Assembly (NCBI GenBank): GCA_004195045.1
Contig: SGBC01000001.1
Coordinates: forward strand, 496,001-560,000
From: Candidatus Acididesulfobacter guangdongensis
GTDB taxonomy: Bacteria; SZUA-79; Acidulodesulfobacterales; Acidulodesulfobacteraceae
Direction of reading: 5' to 3'
Length of the DNA stretch: 64,000 nucleotides
Shown in pieces: positions 1-8,491 of this stretch. A model generated the notes under the pieces. The model was not told the origin of the DNA, made no database searches, and was given only the letters and a program-made list of their open reading frames with translations. Numbering within the stretch: the stretch's first letter is position 1; each line of letters begins with the position of its first letter. A program made the translations under genes and the position numbers.

Positions 1-1593
1 ATGCTCCTTATAAAAATCTACTATTTCTTCGGTTAAAGAATCAATATTAACATCTTTTGATATTATATCAGATTTTATGCCAAACCTGAAAGCATATTCG
101 GCTGTTTTTCTGCCTATAGCGGCAAAGCGGATGCCGCAGCGTACATCGGCATTAGTTCTCTGCAATATACCCAATAAACCTTCCTGCGCCGATTCAATGC
201 ATTTTACAAAATTTTCAACCGTTGAATAGCTTGTAAATGTTATAAGATTTACAGAGGGATTTGCGGCATTAAAACCTTTAAATAGATTTGCTGTATTCTC
301 AATGGATTCCGGCGGCAAAACTGTTTCATAAACAGGAATATTATTCAACACGCCTCCTGAAGAAATAATATATTCAGGCAGCGTGCTGTTGATATTTAGA
401 GCCTGCGGAAATAGAAAATTCTTTCCCTTAATATTTGTAACGCCATATAGCATATCCAGTTCTTTTATAATCCCGTCCTGTGAAAATATTTCAGACGACG
501 AAGGAAAAATATCTGCTATTATACCGTATTTTCTTAGTTCAGCCGATGTTGCCGCACCGACGGAAATGATTTTGCAATTATTTAATATTCTTAAATCTTT
601 ACCTCGGGAAAATATTCTTTCAAAGTATCCTTCTACTGCATTAGCGCTTGTAAATATTAAAAAATCATAGCGGCTAATATCTTCAATAGACTTTAAGATT
701 GCATTTTCGTCAATATTTTTGCTTTTTTGTATAATTTCAATTAAAGGAAGTTCTATAGTTTCCGCACCATATTTTTTTAAATTAGCGGCAAGCGACGAGG
801 CTTTCCCTGTAGAACGTGTAATTAAAGCTTTGACGCCGTATAGCGGTCTTTTCTCAAACCATTTTATTCTTTGCCTTAAGCGGACTACCTCGCCTACTAT
901 AAATATCAAAGGGCTTTTTAAACCCTCGCTGCGCATTTCCTTTTCAATAGTTTTAAGCGTCCCGACGGCAACTTTCTGACGTGCGGTAGTTCCTTCCTGA
1001 ATAACAGCCGCCGGGGTGTTTTCGTCTTTCCCCGCTTTTATAATTTCATTTATGATATTGGTAATATTTTTATATCCCATCAAAACGACAATGGTAGAAG
1101 CGCCCGCTATATTATCCCAGTTTATAGTCGTTTCTTCCTTATGCTCTCCTTCATGCCCAGTTACTATAGCAACGGTGGATGAATAATCTCTGTGGGTCAG
1201 AGGAATACCTGCATATGCAGGAACCGCAAAAGAAGACGAAATACCGGGTATGATTTCAAAATCTATGCCTTCTTCATGCAATTTTTCAGCTTCTTCGCCG
1301 CCTCTTCCGTACAGAAAAGGATCTCCTCCTTTAAGTCTTACCACTATTTTATTTTCTTTAGCTTTTTTAGCCAGCAGCTCATTTATAGAATACTGAGGAA
1401 GCGTATGATTAGAAGAACGTTTGCCGGCGTAAATTATCTCGCAGTCCTTCCGTGCGTACTTAAGCAGGTCCGTAGAAATAAGACTATCGTAAACTATTAC
1501 ATCTGCTTCGCCTATAACCCTTTTTGCTTTAAGGGTTAAAAGTTCCGGATCTCCTGGTCCTGCGCCGGTTAGATAGACTAAGGGTTTATTCAT
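1..1593 (-). CDS. cobA-hemD: Fused uroporphyrinogen-III C-methyltransferase / uroporphyrinogen-III synthase (CobA-HemD), 3' end cut by window
   Basis: The reading frame is open from the ATG at 1593 to base 1 (531 codons), so only the C-terminal end is missing. The first ~245 residues are a SAM-dependent tetrapyrrole methylase: the N terminus reads MNKPLVYLTGAGPGDPELLT and there is a VVRLKGGDPFLYGRGGEE segment. They convert uroporphyrinogen III to precorrin-2. Residues from ~260 onward resemble HemD, which cyclises hydroxymethylbilane, with the typical LITRS start and an LIFTSANAV-type segment. It is the last visible gene of a minus-strand siroheme/heme operon, 140 bases after hemC. A fused CobA-HemD next to hemC is common in deltaproteobacteria and Firmicutes. 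Truncation is due to the window edge, not decay. Confidence 0.93.
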   Translation of the reverse strand, partial: MNKPLVYLTGAGPGDPELLTLKAKRVIGEADVIVYDSLISTDLLKYARKDCEIIYAGKRSSNHTLPQYSINELLAKKAKENKIVVRLKGGDPFLYGRGGEEAEKLHEEGIDFEIIPGISSSFAVPAYAGIPLTHRDYSSTVAIVTGHEGEHKEETTINWDNIAGASTIVVLMGYKNITNIINEIIKAGKDENTPAAVIQEGTTARQKVAVGTLKTIEKEMRSEGLKSPLIFIVGEVVRLRQRIKWFEKRPLYGVKALITRSTGKASSLAANLKKYGAETIELPLIEIIQKSKNIDENAILKSIEDISRYDFLIFTSANAVEGYFERIFSRGKDLRILNNCKIISVGAATSAELRKYGIIADIFPSSSEIFSQDGIIKELDMLYGVTNIKGKNFLFPQALNINSTLPEYIISSGGVLNNIPVYETVLPPESIENTANLFKGFNAANPSVNLITFTSYSTVENFVKCIESAQEGLLGILQRTNADVRCGIRFAAIGRKTAEYAFRFGIKSDIISKDVNIDSLTEEIVDFYKEH

Positions 1594-1733
1594 AAAAATT
1601 TTCCTTATTTTTATTTTTTTATTGTATTTTTTATTTTTTATGTTGTTTTGTTATCAAATTCATTTGCGTCTTTATGTAGTTTATATAATACTGTACTAGT
1701 ATTGCAGCAGTATTATACTGTGTTATCGCAATA

Positions 1734-2783
1734 TTATTTATTTTTAGACAAAATTTCCAGCCCGCCCTTTTCTACAATGTTATGCGCCAATTTTTTACCC
1801 AATTCTTTATATTCCGTTTTGCTTCCGCTAATGTCTGCTTCTAAATATTCTCCGTTCATATTGGAGACGAATCCTTTAATATAAATTTTGCTTTCGCCGG
1901 AAATGTCATCATCGGACAAATAAGAATAAACCCCGACCGGCGAAGCACAGCCGCAGTCTAATATTCTAATGAAATCTCTTTCGGCGTACGTTGAAACGAA
2001 GGTATAGCCATCGTTAATAAATTGCAAAACTTCAGCTAATTCTTTATTATTTTTTGAAAATTCAATCGCTATAACCCCCTGACCGCACTGGGGAATAAAC
2101 ACAAGCGGGTCAAGATAAAAATCTATCAGCGGGTCTAGTCCCAATCTTATCAATCCGCTTGAAGAAAGTATAATAGCATCGAATACACCGTCTTTTACCT
2201 TTTGAATTCTTGTGTCGATGTTGCCTCTTAAAGGCTCAAAAATTAAATCGTCTCTTAATCTTTGCATAAGAATTCTTCTTCTGAGGCTTGACGTGCCGAC
2301 TACGGCATTGCGCTTAAGCAAACCGATGGCAGCGGCACATGCGGCTGCGTTCTTTTCTGAAATTGTATTATTATCTGTACCTATTTTAACATCTGCAGTA
2401 TATTCAGTTCCGTCAGTTCCGTCTTTTAATATGAGGCAATCACGAGGGTCGTCCCGTTTAAGCGTGCATCCTATAATCAATTCATCCGGTATAACCTGAG
2501 GCACGTCTTTTAAACTGTGCACCGCTATATCTATTTTTCCTGCAAGCAAAGCTTCTTCAATCTCTTTTACAAATAGACCTTTCCCGCCGAAAGAGCTTAA
2601 TGAGGCATGCGTTATTTTGTCGCCTGATGTTTTAATCGGTATAATTTCTACACCTGCATCAATGTTTTGTCCTTTAAAAACATTCAATAACTGGTCCTTA
2701 ACGGTATTCGCCTGATAAAGCGCAAGTTTACTGCCGCGCGTTCCTAATTTTAGAATATACTTTCTAGTATTATTAGATAACAT
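1734..2783 (-). CDS. hemC: Porphobilinogen deaminase (hydroxymethylbilane synthase)
   Basis: This cytosolic enzyme polymerises four porphobilinogens into hydroxymethylbilane, the HemD substrate. The N-terminal LGTRGSKLALYQA motif, the LRGNIDTRIQKV segment and the cofactor-binding Cys at about residue 279 (GCGCASPVG context, here DCGCASPVG) are all present. At 349 residues it is longer than the usual ~310, because a poorly conserved Thr/Asn/Ala-rich stretch is inserted at about residues 120-155. It lies 15 bases downstream of hemA in the same operon. The start chosen puts the LGTRGS motif about 13 residues in, as is usual. Confidence 0.96.
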   Translation of the reverse strand: MLSNNTRKYILKLGTRGSKLALYQANTVKDQLLNVFKGQNIDAGVEIIPIKTSGDKITHASLSSFGGKGLFVKEIEEALLAGKIDIAVHSLKDVPQVIPDELIIGCTLKRDDPRDCLILKDGTDGTEYTADVKIGTDNNTISEKNAAACAAAIGLLKRNAVVGTSSLRRRILMQRLRDDLIFEPLRGNIDTRIQKVKDGVFDAIILSSSGLIRLGLDPLIDFYLDPLVFIPQCGQGVIAIEFSKNNKELAEVLQFINDGYTFVSTYAERDFIRILDCGCASPVGVYSYLSDDDISGESKIYIKGFVSNMNGEYLEADISGSKTEYKELGKKLAHNIVEKGGLEILSKNK

Positions 2784-2798
2784 AATTTTATTATTTAA

Positions 2799-4277
2799 TT
2801 ATTTAGCTTTATTATTATTCAATTGAATAATTTTATTGTTGTAATAATGTCCATTGTTTGCGTTATTTGCATTATCGCCGTCTGCTCCATAGTCTTCTGC
2901 GTCTTCTGCGTTCAATATTCCTTTTTCAACCTCTTTGCTTTCTTGAGATATACTGTTAAGATTTATTTCCAGATCGAAAAGTATTTTGGCTGCTTCCATA
3001 AGATTTAACCCGTTAAAATCAACCTCGGATCTTTTAATTTTTGTAATAGGTTCGTGAAGAATCTTATTTGTGATAGAATTCACTATTGCTTCTATATTCT
3101 CATCTTTATTATTTATATATTTACACAATTCAGCCGAAAGAATACCGTTAACTTTATTTCTTAAATTTACAATTATCGGAACGGCATTAAGGGAATTTTT
3201 CCAATTTATAAAGTCTTCCGCTTCTTCGTCTATTATTTTTTCTGCAAAATCTGCCTCCTGCTGCCTTACGTCAAGATTATTTTCAATAATTTTGCCGATA
3301 TCGTCAATATCAAAAAGATATACATTGGAAATTTTATTTATTTCAGGGTCAATATTGCGCGGAACGGATATATCTATTAAAAAAATCGGTCTCTGCTTGC
3401 GCATTTTAATAATAGGCTGAATATCTTCATATTTTATAATATATGAATCTGCTCCGGTGGAACATAATACTATATCGGCTACCGTCAATATTTTATAATA
3501 TTCGTTAAAGTCAACAATCGTCTTGGAATCGTATCCGTCTAATTCCTCCGCAAGTTTAACAGCCTTTTCTCTTGTTCTGTTTGTAATAAATATTTCACTG
3601 ACTCCCTGCTTTATAAAATGTTTGGCTGCAATTTTCCCCATTTCTCCAGTTCCAAGCAGTAAAACCTTTTTATTGCTTATATCATTAAATATTTTTTTAG
3701 CAAGTTCCACGGCGGCATAGCTTATCGAAACAGGCGCTGCCGCTATTTTTGTTTCTGTCCTTACCCTTTTAGCGCAGTAAAAAGACTTATGAAAAAGTTT
3801 GTTTAAAATTAAACCGGTATTTTTAAATTCACAGGCTTCATTATATGATTCTTTAATCTGGCCTAAAATTTGCGGTTCTCCTATTATCATGGAATCTAAG
3901 CTTGATGCAACTTTAAAAAAATGAAGTATCGCTTCAGAATTTTTATACGTATAAAACATATTCTGCAATTCTTCATTTGCAAAATTCTCACCGAATAAAT
4001 ATTTAATTATAATATTTTTTATAACTAATACATAGTCGGTATTTTTATTGCCGCCCGAAGAATTACCGGATACCGCGAATATAAACTCGGCTCTGTTGCA
4101 TGTAGAAATTATTGCGGATTCTTGAATTAACTGTTTTCCGGTTTCTTCATTAAATAAACGTTTGATATTAAAAATAAATTCATTCCTCAATTCTTTTGTA
4201 AGAATTTTCTTTGATACTTCTTCTCTGTGAATTATATCCGAAGATTTATGATTTAATCCGGTAATAATAATTTCCAT
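2799..4277 (-). CDS. hemA: Glutamyl-tRNA reductase
   Basis: This enzyme reduces glutamyl-tRNA(Glu) to glutamate-1-semialdehyde, the first step of the C5 route to tetrapyrroles. Cys60 in STCNRAEF is the expected catalytic thiolate. The NADPH fold is visible as LLLGTGEMG near residue 210, and the DSMIIGEPQILGQIK segment is typical. At 492 residues it is longer than the usual 420-450. The last ~40 residues form an Asn/Asp/Ala/Glu-rich tail (AEDAEDYGADGDNANNANN) unrelated to the normal dimerisation domain. It sits between the HemX-like gene (78-base gap) and hemC (15 bases). The tail resembles low-complexity insertions in other proteins of this window. Confidence 0.96.
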   Translation of the reverse strand: MEIIITGLNHKSSDIIHREEVSKKILTKELRNEFIFNIKRLFNEETGKQLIQESAIISTCNRAEFIFAVSGNSSGGNKNTDYVLVIKNIIIKYLFGENFANEELQNMFYTYKNSEAILHFFKVASSLDSMIIGEPQILGQIKESYNEACEFKNTGLILNKLFHKSFYCAKRVRTETKIAAAPVSISYAAVELAKKIFNDISNKKVLLLGTGEMGKIAAKHFIKQGVSEIFITNRTREKAVKLAEELDGYDSKTIVDFNEYYKILTVADIVLCSTGADSYIIKYEDIQPIIKMRKQRPIFLIDISVPRNIDPEINKISNVYLFDIDDIGKIIENNLDVRQQEADFAEKIIDEEAEDFINWKNSLNAVPIIVNLRNKVNGILSAELCKYINNKDENIEAIVNSITNKILHEPITKIKRSEVDFNGLNLMEAAKILFDLEINLNSISQESKEVEKGILNAEDAEDYGADGDNANNANNGHYYNNKIIQLNNNKAK

Positions 4278-4355
4278 ATTAATTTAGTTTAATTAATTAT
4301 AAAAGCAATTATAAGTAAGGTTGAGATATCAATATATAATTTTATTTTATCCCGT

Positions 4356-5243
4356 TTATTTTAATCCGTGAAATTCAGGAAACAAGTACAGGGAAAAGCC
4401 CACTGTCAAAATAATCATAATAAAACCTGCTATACTAAGCATAGCCGCTTTATTACCCCTTAAGCCTTTAGCAACGCGTTCGTGCAGCAAAATTGCGTAT
4501 ATAAGCCATGTAATCAGTGAAATAATTTCAATTGGTTTTACCGAAGCCACCGACTTAAACAAAGCGCTTGAAAGATATATGCCTATTACTATGCCTGCGG
4601 TTAAAGCAGGAAATCCTAATTTTAGACACTGATAATTCATATTATCCAACAATTCCAAATTGTACCCCTTGCCTAAATTAAAGTAATTAAAATTCCTGCG
4701 AAAATTAAATAATCTGCCCTCATTTTTGCCGCTGCTGTTTTTATTGCCGCTATTTATAATTTTCAAATTCTTTTTAAGCTTTAGTTTTCTTTCCTGAAGA
4801 ATATATATTAAAGATAAAATAAATGCAAGGGTGAACAGCGAATCACCCGTTAATATAAGAACAATGTGCGCTATTAAAAGCCATGAATCTACTTTTAATA
4901 TAGTGTTGATATCCATAGAAGGCGCAAAATAAGATATTAATAATGCAGCAATGACTATCGGTGTTGCATAGATAACAATATATTTAGCTTTGTATAAAAG
5001 TTCAAAAAGAATAACTATGAGCATGAGTATCCACGAATTGAAAAAAATCATCAAATCGATAGGTATAATCATGGTAAAATGATATTTGTCTAAACCTGCA
5101 ATAACAATTATACTCTGAATAACAAAAGTGAAATAGATTAAAAAAATAAAGGAATTATATGGATTATTTTTCTTAATATAAAGAACTGCATAGGATAAAA
5201 AAAATAATAAAATCGGGATAAAATAATAATTTTTAAAAATCAT
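4356..5243 (-). CDS. HemX/CcsA-family membrane protein of the heme operon
   Basis: This 295-residue protein is largely hydrophobic with about eight predicted membrane segments. It has the C-terminal pattern of the cytochrome c assembly family (LKLGFPALTAGIVIG, then ITWLIYAILLHERVAKGLRG). Family members either handle heme for c-type cytochrome maturation (CcsA/ResC) or are HemX proteins that influence GluTR levels. It overlaps the siroheme synthase gene by 4 bases and precedes hemA, the HemX position in heme operons. No WWD heme motif is obvious, so HemX is likelier than a complete CcsA. A charged Lys/Asn-rich loop lies near residues 150-185. Confidence 0.82.
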   Translation of the reverse strand: MIFKNYYFIPILLFFLSYAVLYIKKNNPYNSFIFLIYFTFVIQSIIVIAGLDKYHFTMIIPIDLMIFFNSWILMLIVILFELLYKAKYIVIYATPIVIAALLISYFAPSMDINTILKVDSWLLIAHIVLILTGDSLFTLAFILSLIYILQERKLKLKKNLKIINSGNKNSSGKNEGRLFNFRRNFNYFNLGKGYNLELLDNMNYQCLKLGFPALTAGIVIGIYLSSALFKSVASVKPIEIISLITWLIYAILLHERVAKGLRGNKAAMLSIAGFIMIILTVGFSLYLFPEFHGLK

Positions 5244-5890
5244 TTACAAGCTTCCTCGAGGAAATCGCTTAAAAATAAACTTATATCATTATATTTTTTT
5301 TCCTTCACCATAACAAAAAGTTCAGATGAAAGAAGTTTGCCGAATATTTCCTGATTTTTTTTCTGCGGCAGATTCTTCTTCTTTACTTCTTTTCTGACTA
5401 AACCCAGAATCTTTACAAAGACCGTATATTCTTCTCCATATATTTTTTCTAAACTTTCTCTGATCTTTCTTGCAAAAAGAGGACTGAGTCCGCCGGTAAA
5501 CACGGCTATTTCAAATTCTCCTCTAGAAACTAAAGCCGGAAGCGTGAATGTACATAGCGCCGGTTTATCGGCAACGTTTATCAAAATATTTTTTTTTATA
5601 CATCTTTCATATAATTTTTCTTCCGTTTTTTTGTTTGATTCGGTAGAAGAAATAGCGCAAAAAACTGCAAAAAAACCATCCTCATCGCCAATTTTATATA
5701 TGCTTTTAATCCATTTAATTTTTGCTTTTTTAGCTGCATCATAAATTTCATTTGTAATCTCAGGGGAAATGACAGTTATTACGGCGCCCTTTTCAATAAG
5801 CCGCTCTATTTTTCTTGATGCGACATTCCCTCCGCCGACAACAAGCACTTTTTTTTCAAAAATATTTAAACCTATAGGATAATATTTCAT
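5240..5890 (-). CDS. Precorrin-2 dehydrogenase/sirohydrochlorin ferrochelatase (Met8/CysG-N type)
   Basis: This 216-residue protein starts with the CysG N-terminal signature: YYPIGLNIFEKKVLVVGGGN followed by VASRKIERLIEKGA, an NAD-binding Rossmann motif. The central LINVADKPALCTFTLPALVSRG region is the family's second conserved block. It oxidises precorrin-2 to sirohydrochlorin and may insert iron. The methylase domain of full CysG is absent here and is supplied by the CobA-HemD fusion at the other end of the operon. It is the promoter-proximal gene of the cluster and overlaps the HemX-like gene by 4 bases, suggesting coupling. Confidence 0.9.
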   Translation of the reverse strand: MKYYPIGLNIFEKKVLVVGGGNVASRKIERLIEKGAVITVISPEITNEIYDAAKKAKIKWIKSIYKIGDEDGFFAVFCAISSTESNKKTEEKLYERCIKKNILINVADKPALCTFTLPALVSRGEFEIAVFTGGLSPLFARKIRESLEKIYGEEYTVFVKILGLVRKEVKKKNLPQKKNQEIFGKLLSSELFVMVKEKKYNDISLFLSDFLEEACK

Positions 5891-5960
5891 AAAAAACTTT
5901 TAATTTTAAGTATTTTGCCTTCAAAAAAAAATTATATAATTACTTAATTAATTTGCAAAC

Positions 5961-6527
5961 TCACTCGCCAAAAATTTCTGCCGAAAATATATAAATATCC
6001 GCATTTTCTTTGTAGGCATCTTCGGGTAATCCCGCTTTTTGAGATACCGCTTCTAAAAATTGCGTTTTATTCATATGGTATTCTGTTGCTACCTGAGGCA
6101 GCAAAACACCGTGATACGGTCCTTTCATTATATATAAGCCGTGCTTTCCTATTATAATTTCATCAAGACTGCCGATTTTTTCTAAAGGACTTAAAACTGA
6201 TATTTCAATACTGATTTTACTTAGCTCGGAGATGGATAGAGGCATGAACCTCGGGTCATTGAATGCGGCTTCGTATGCCATTTTATATATATTTTTGTAA
6301 ATTGGCTCATTTGAAATAAAATTTCCGATACATCCCCTTAACTGTTCGCCGTTAAATTTCAAGGTTACAAAAACTCCGGCTTTTTTCCTCAAATTGTCCG
6401 TCAAAGAATTTAAAAGTTCATCGGAGTTCAGATAGGCGTCTTTTTTTCCGTTTAAAGAATCTTCTATGGATTTCCGGGCAATTCTAATCAGCTGTTTTTT
6501 TTCATTATCGTTTAAATTAAATTCCAT
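5961..6527 (-). CDS. AMMECR1-domain protein (AmmeMemoRadiSam system protein A type)
   Basis: This 188-residue protein consists of a single AMMECR1 domain. The hallmark RGCIGNF is present at about residue 65, followed by YKMAYEAAFNDPRFMPLS and the HGLYIMKGPYHGVLLPQV region. In many prokaryotes this domain occurs with a Memo homologue and the radical SAM enzyme AmrS. An AmrS homologue is in this window at 42907-43950, far from this gene, and no Memo gene is seen. The biochemical role is unknown. It lies 70 bases upstream of the siroheme gene on the same strand, so it could be the first gene of that transcript. Confidence 0.9.
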   Translation of the reverse strand: MEFNLNDNEKKQLIRIARKSIEDSLNGKKDAYLNSDELLNSLTDNLRKKAGVFVTLKFNGEQLRGCIGNFISNEPIYKNIYKMAYEAAFNDPRFMPLSISELSKISIEISVLSPLEKIGSLDEIIIGKHGLYIMKGPYHGVLLPQVATEYHMNKTQFLEAVSQKAGLPEDAYKENADIYIFSAEIFGE

Positions 6528-6750
6528 AATTGTATACCTGCTTTAATATATTTATATATTTAATATATTTCAAAATATTTTAGAAATTTATTTTGACCCT
6601 TTTGACCCCTATTTATAATAATCTAATAATGCAATGCGCAAATACTTACGACATATTTAGTATTATAATATATTTAAAAACATTTTAAAAATTTATTTGA
6701 TTTTATCTTGATTTAAGAGATTCTATATCACCGTATATAATCATAAGTTT

Positions 6751-7179
6751 TCATGCAATATTATAAGAAAATTCTATATCGGCAGCCTTCTGGAGCATTG
6801 CCCAGACGCTGCAGTATTTGTCTTTTGAAAGAAAAATTGCCCTGTCTACCGCTTCTTTATCAATATTTACCCCTTTAAAATTATAAATGATGTTTATTTT
6901 AGTAAAAACCATCGGATGGGATTCGGCTCTCTGCCCTCTGACCGTCACGTCAAAAGATTCAATGACCTGTCTTTTCTTATTTAAAATTGATATAATATCC
7001 ATTGAACTGCAGCCCGCAAGACTGACAAGAAGAAGCTCCGTCGGTTTTATACCTTCATCGCCGCCGCCTACGTCTTTTGATGTATCCATGATTACCTTAT
7101 AATCAGGATTAGACGAAGAATATGCTTCAAATTGCAAATCCTTTATGTGATTAATCTTTATCTCCATTATATCCGGCAT
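6751..7179 (-). CDS. OsmC/Ohr-family protein
   Basis: This 142-residue OsmC-fold protein has two family cysteines: one in LAGCSSMDIISIL (about residue 56) and one in SKDKYCSVWAML (about residue 123). They are the redox pair of peroxide-reducing OsmC/YhfA proteins. The GGGDEGIKPTELLLVSLAGC block is diagnostic. The start has a strong GGAGG eight to nine bases upstream (around 7190). It is flanked by AT-rich spacers of over 200 bases on both sides, so it is probably monocistronic. The YhfA-like subgroup fits better than Ohr. Confidence 0.92.
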   Translation of the reverse strand: MPDIMEIKINHIKDLQFEAYSSSNPDYKVIMDTSKDVGGGDEGIKPTELLLVSLAGCSSMDIISILNKKRQVIESFDVTVRGQRAESHPMVFTKINIIYNFKGVNIDKEAVDRAIFLSKDKYCSVWAMLQKAADIEFSYNIA

Positions 7180-7400
7180 AATAGTTTTCCTCCTTCGGCT
7201 CGTATCATATCGGTAAATAAATCCGACGGTTATTAGTTATTTTTATATATCTGCTTTTTATCAGCTTTATCTGCTTTATTATTTATTTATTTTATATTTT
7301 TCGGTATTTATTCAATATGTTGCTTAACCGAGCAAAGAAATGCATAAATATTTTCTATTGCAGAATTAAGGTTAAAGTTTAATTAATTAAATTAAGCCGG
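7180..7400. other. Intergenic spacer between osmC-like gene and gpsA, with interspersed repeat copy 1
   Basis: No coding sequence is visible. The spacer holds the ribosome binding site of the OsmC gene at its left side. The 50-bp repeat described separately lies at 7321-7370, just downstream of the gpsA stop codon on the opposite sense. Confidence 0.6.
7321..7370 (+). repeat. 50-bp interspersed repeat, copy 1
   Basis: The unit begins TGCTTAACCGAGCAAAGAAA and ends CTATTGCAGAATTAAG. It recurs at 31269-31318 (three differences) and 51145-51194 (one difference), always in the same orientation and always intergenic. The first part can form a short hairpin (TTGCT/AGCAA around TAACCG). In this copy the flanks also allow TTAACC to pair with GGTTAA just past the unit. 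Function is unknown. Confidence 0.85.
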
Positions 7401-8450
7401 TTAGTCAAATTCATTTTTAATATCTCTTTGAAGAAGCATTTTTATAGCATCATGCGGTTTTAAACCTTCATAAAGCACTAAATATACAATTTCGGTTATA
7501 GGCATATAAATATTTTTTTGTTTTGCTAATATGTGTACCGATTTGGTAGTAGTAACCCCTTCTGCAATCATTTTCATATTGTGAGTTATTGAATCGAGAC
7601 TCATTCCTTGAGCAATTTTTAAACCTACCGTTCTGTTTCTGCTTAAATCAGATGTAGAAGTTAAAATTAAATCGCCTAAACCGGATAATCCTGCAAAAGT
7701 TTGCCTGTCTGCCCCCATGGCTTCGCCAAATCTTGTAATCTCGGCTATGCCCCGGGTCAATAATGCTGCTCTGGCATTATAGCCTAATTTTAATCCATCG
7801 GAGATACCGGCTGCAAGCGCTATAATATTTTTAAGCGCCCCTCCAAGCTCTAATCCCTTTACGTCGTTCAGCGTATATATTCGGAAATTTTGATTGTTTT
7901 TAAAAAAGTCTTTAATATCTGCAAGCAATAAATCATTTGATGACGCTATGCAAACAGCCGTGGGAAGACCGGCAGCCACTTCGGCGGCAAAACTAGGTCC
8001 GCTCAGCATAGCATACTTTTCAAGCATTTTCTTTCCAAGTATGTTAAAAAAAACTTCATGCGGCATTTCCAAAGTATTCAGCCCGACTCCTTTTGCGGTA
8101 TTAATAAAAATATACTCGCTAAAATCAAACTGAGCTTCATACCGCTTGATTTCTTCGAGCGTACTTTTTAAAGCTAATGACGGAACAACTAAAAATATTA
8201 TGTTCGCATTTTTAAAAACAGGTTCAAACGTATCTTCTATGATAATATTTTCTTTTAAAACTATTCCGGGCAGGTAATCAAAGTTTTGCCTGCATTGCTG
8301 CAATTTTTTGGCAAATTCCGGATTCCTGCATTTCAGGTAAACTTTGTCAGCATATTTAGCAAAATTAACTGCTAAGGCAGTTCCGAAACTTCCTGCTCCT
8401 ATAATTCCCGGCACAAAACCGCCATTATTATTTTTTTTCATAGAATACAC
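7401..8450 (-). CDS. gpsA: NAD(P)-dependent glycerol-3-phosphate dehydrogenase
   Basis: This enzyme reduces dihydroxyacetone phosphate to sn-glycerol-3-phosphate for phospholipid synthesis. The GIIGAGSFGTALAV dinucleotide motif starts at about residue 15. Also visible are LSGPSFAAEVAAGLPTAV, the catalytic-Lys region LGGALKNIIALAAGISDGL, and the C-terminal GLGDLILTSTSDLSRNR. At 349 residues it is near family length with a short Asn-rich N-terminal extension; Met4 is an alternative start. It ends next to repeat copy 1, and its start is 42 bases downstream of the gyrA stop codon. Confidence 0.95.
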   Translation of the reverse strand: MYSMKKNNNGGFVPGIIGAGSFGTALAVNFAKYADKVYLKCRNPEFAKKLQQCRQNFDYLPGIVLKENIIIEDTFEPVFKNANIIFLVVPSLALKSTLEEIKRYEAQFDFSEYIFINTAKGVGLNTLEMPHEVFFNILGKKMLEKYAMLSGPSFAAEVAAGLPTAVCIASSNDLLLADIKDFFKNNQNFRIYTLNDVKGLELGGALKNIIALAAGISDGLKLGYNARAALLTRGIAEITRFGEAMGADRQTFAGLSGLGDLILTSTSDLSRNRTVGLKIAQGMSLDSITHNMKMIAEGVTTTKSVHILAKQKNIYMPITEIVYLVLYEGLKPHDAIKMLLQRDIKNEFD

Positions 8451-8491
8451 TTTTAAAGTAAAATTTACGAATTATATTATAATAATAAATA

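Noticed and set aside
1-1593. CobA-HemD as a pseudogene because no stop or complete frame is visible
   Set aside because: The frame is open and well conserved to base 1; the end is simply outside the window.
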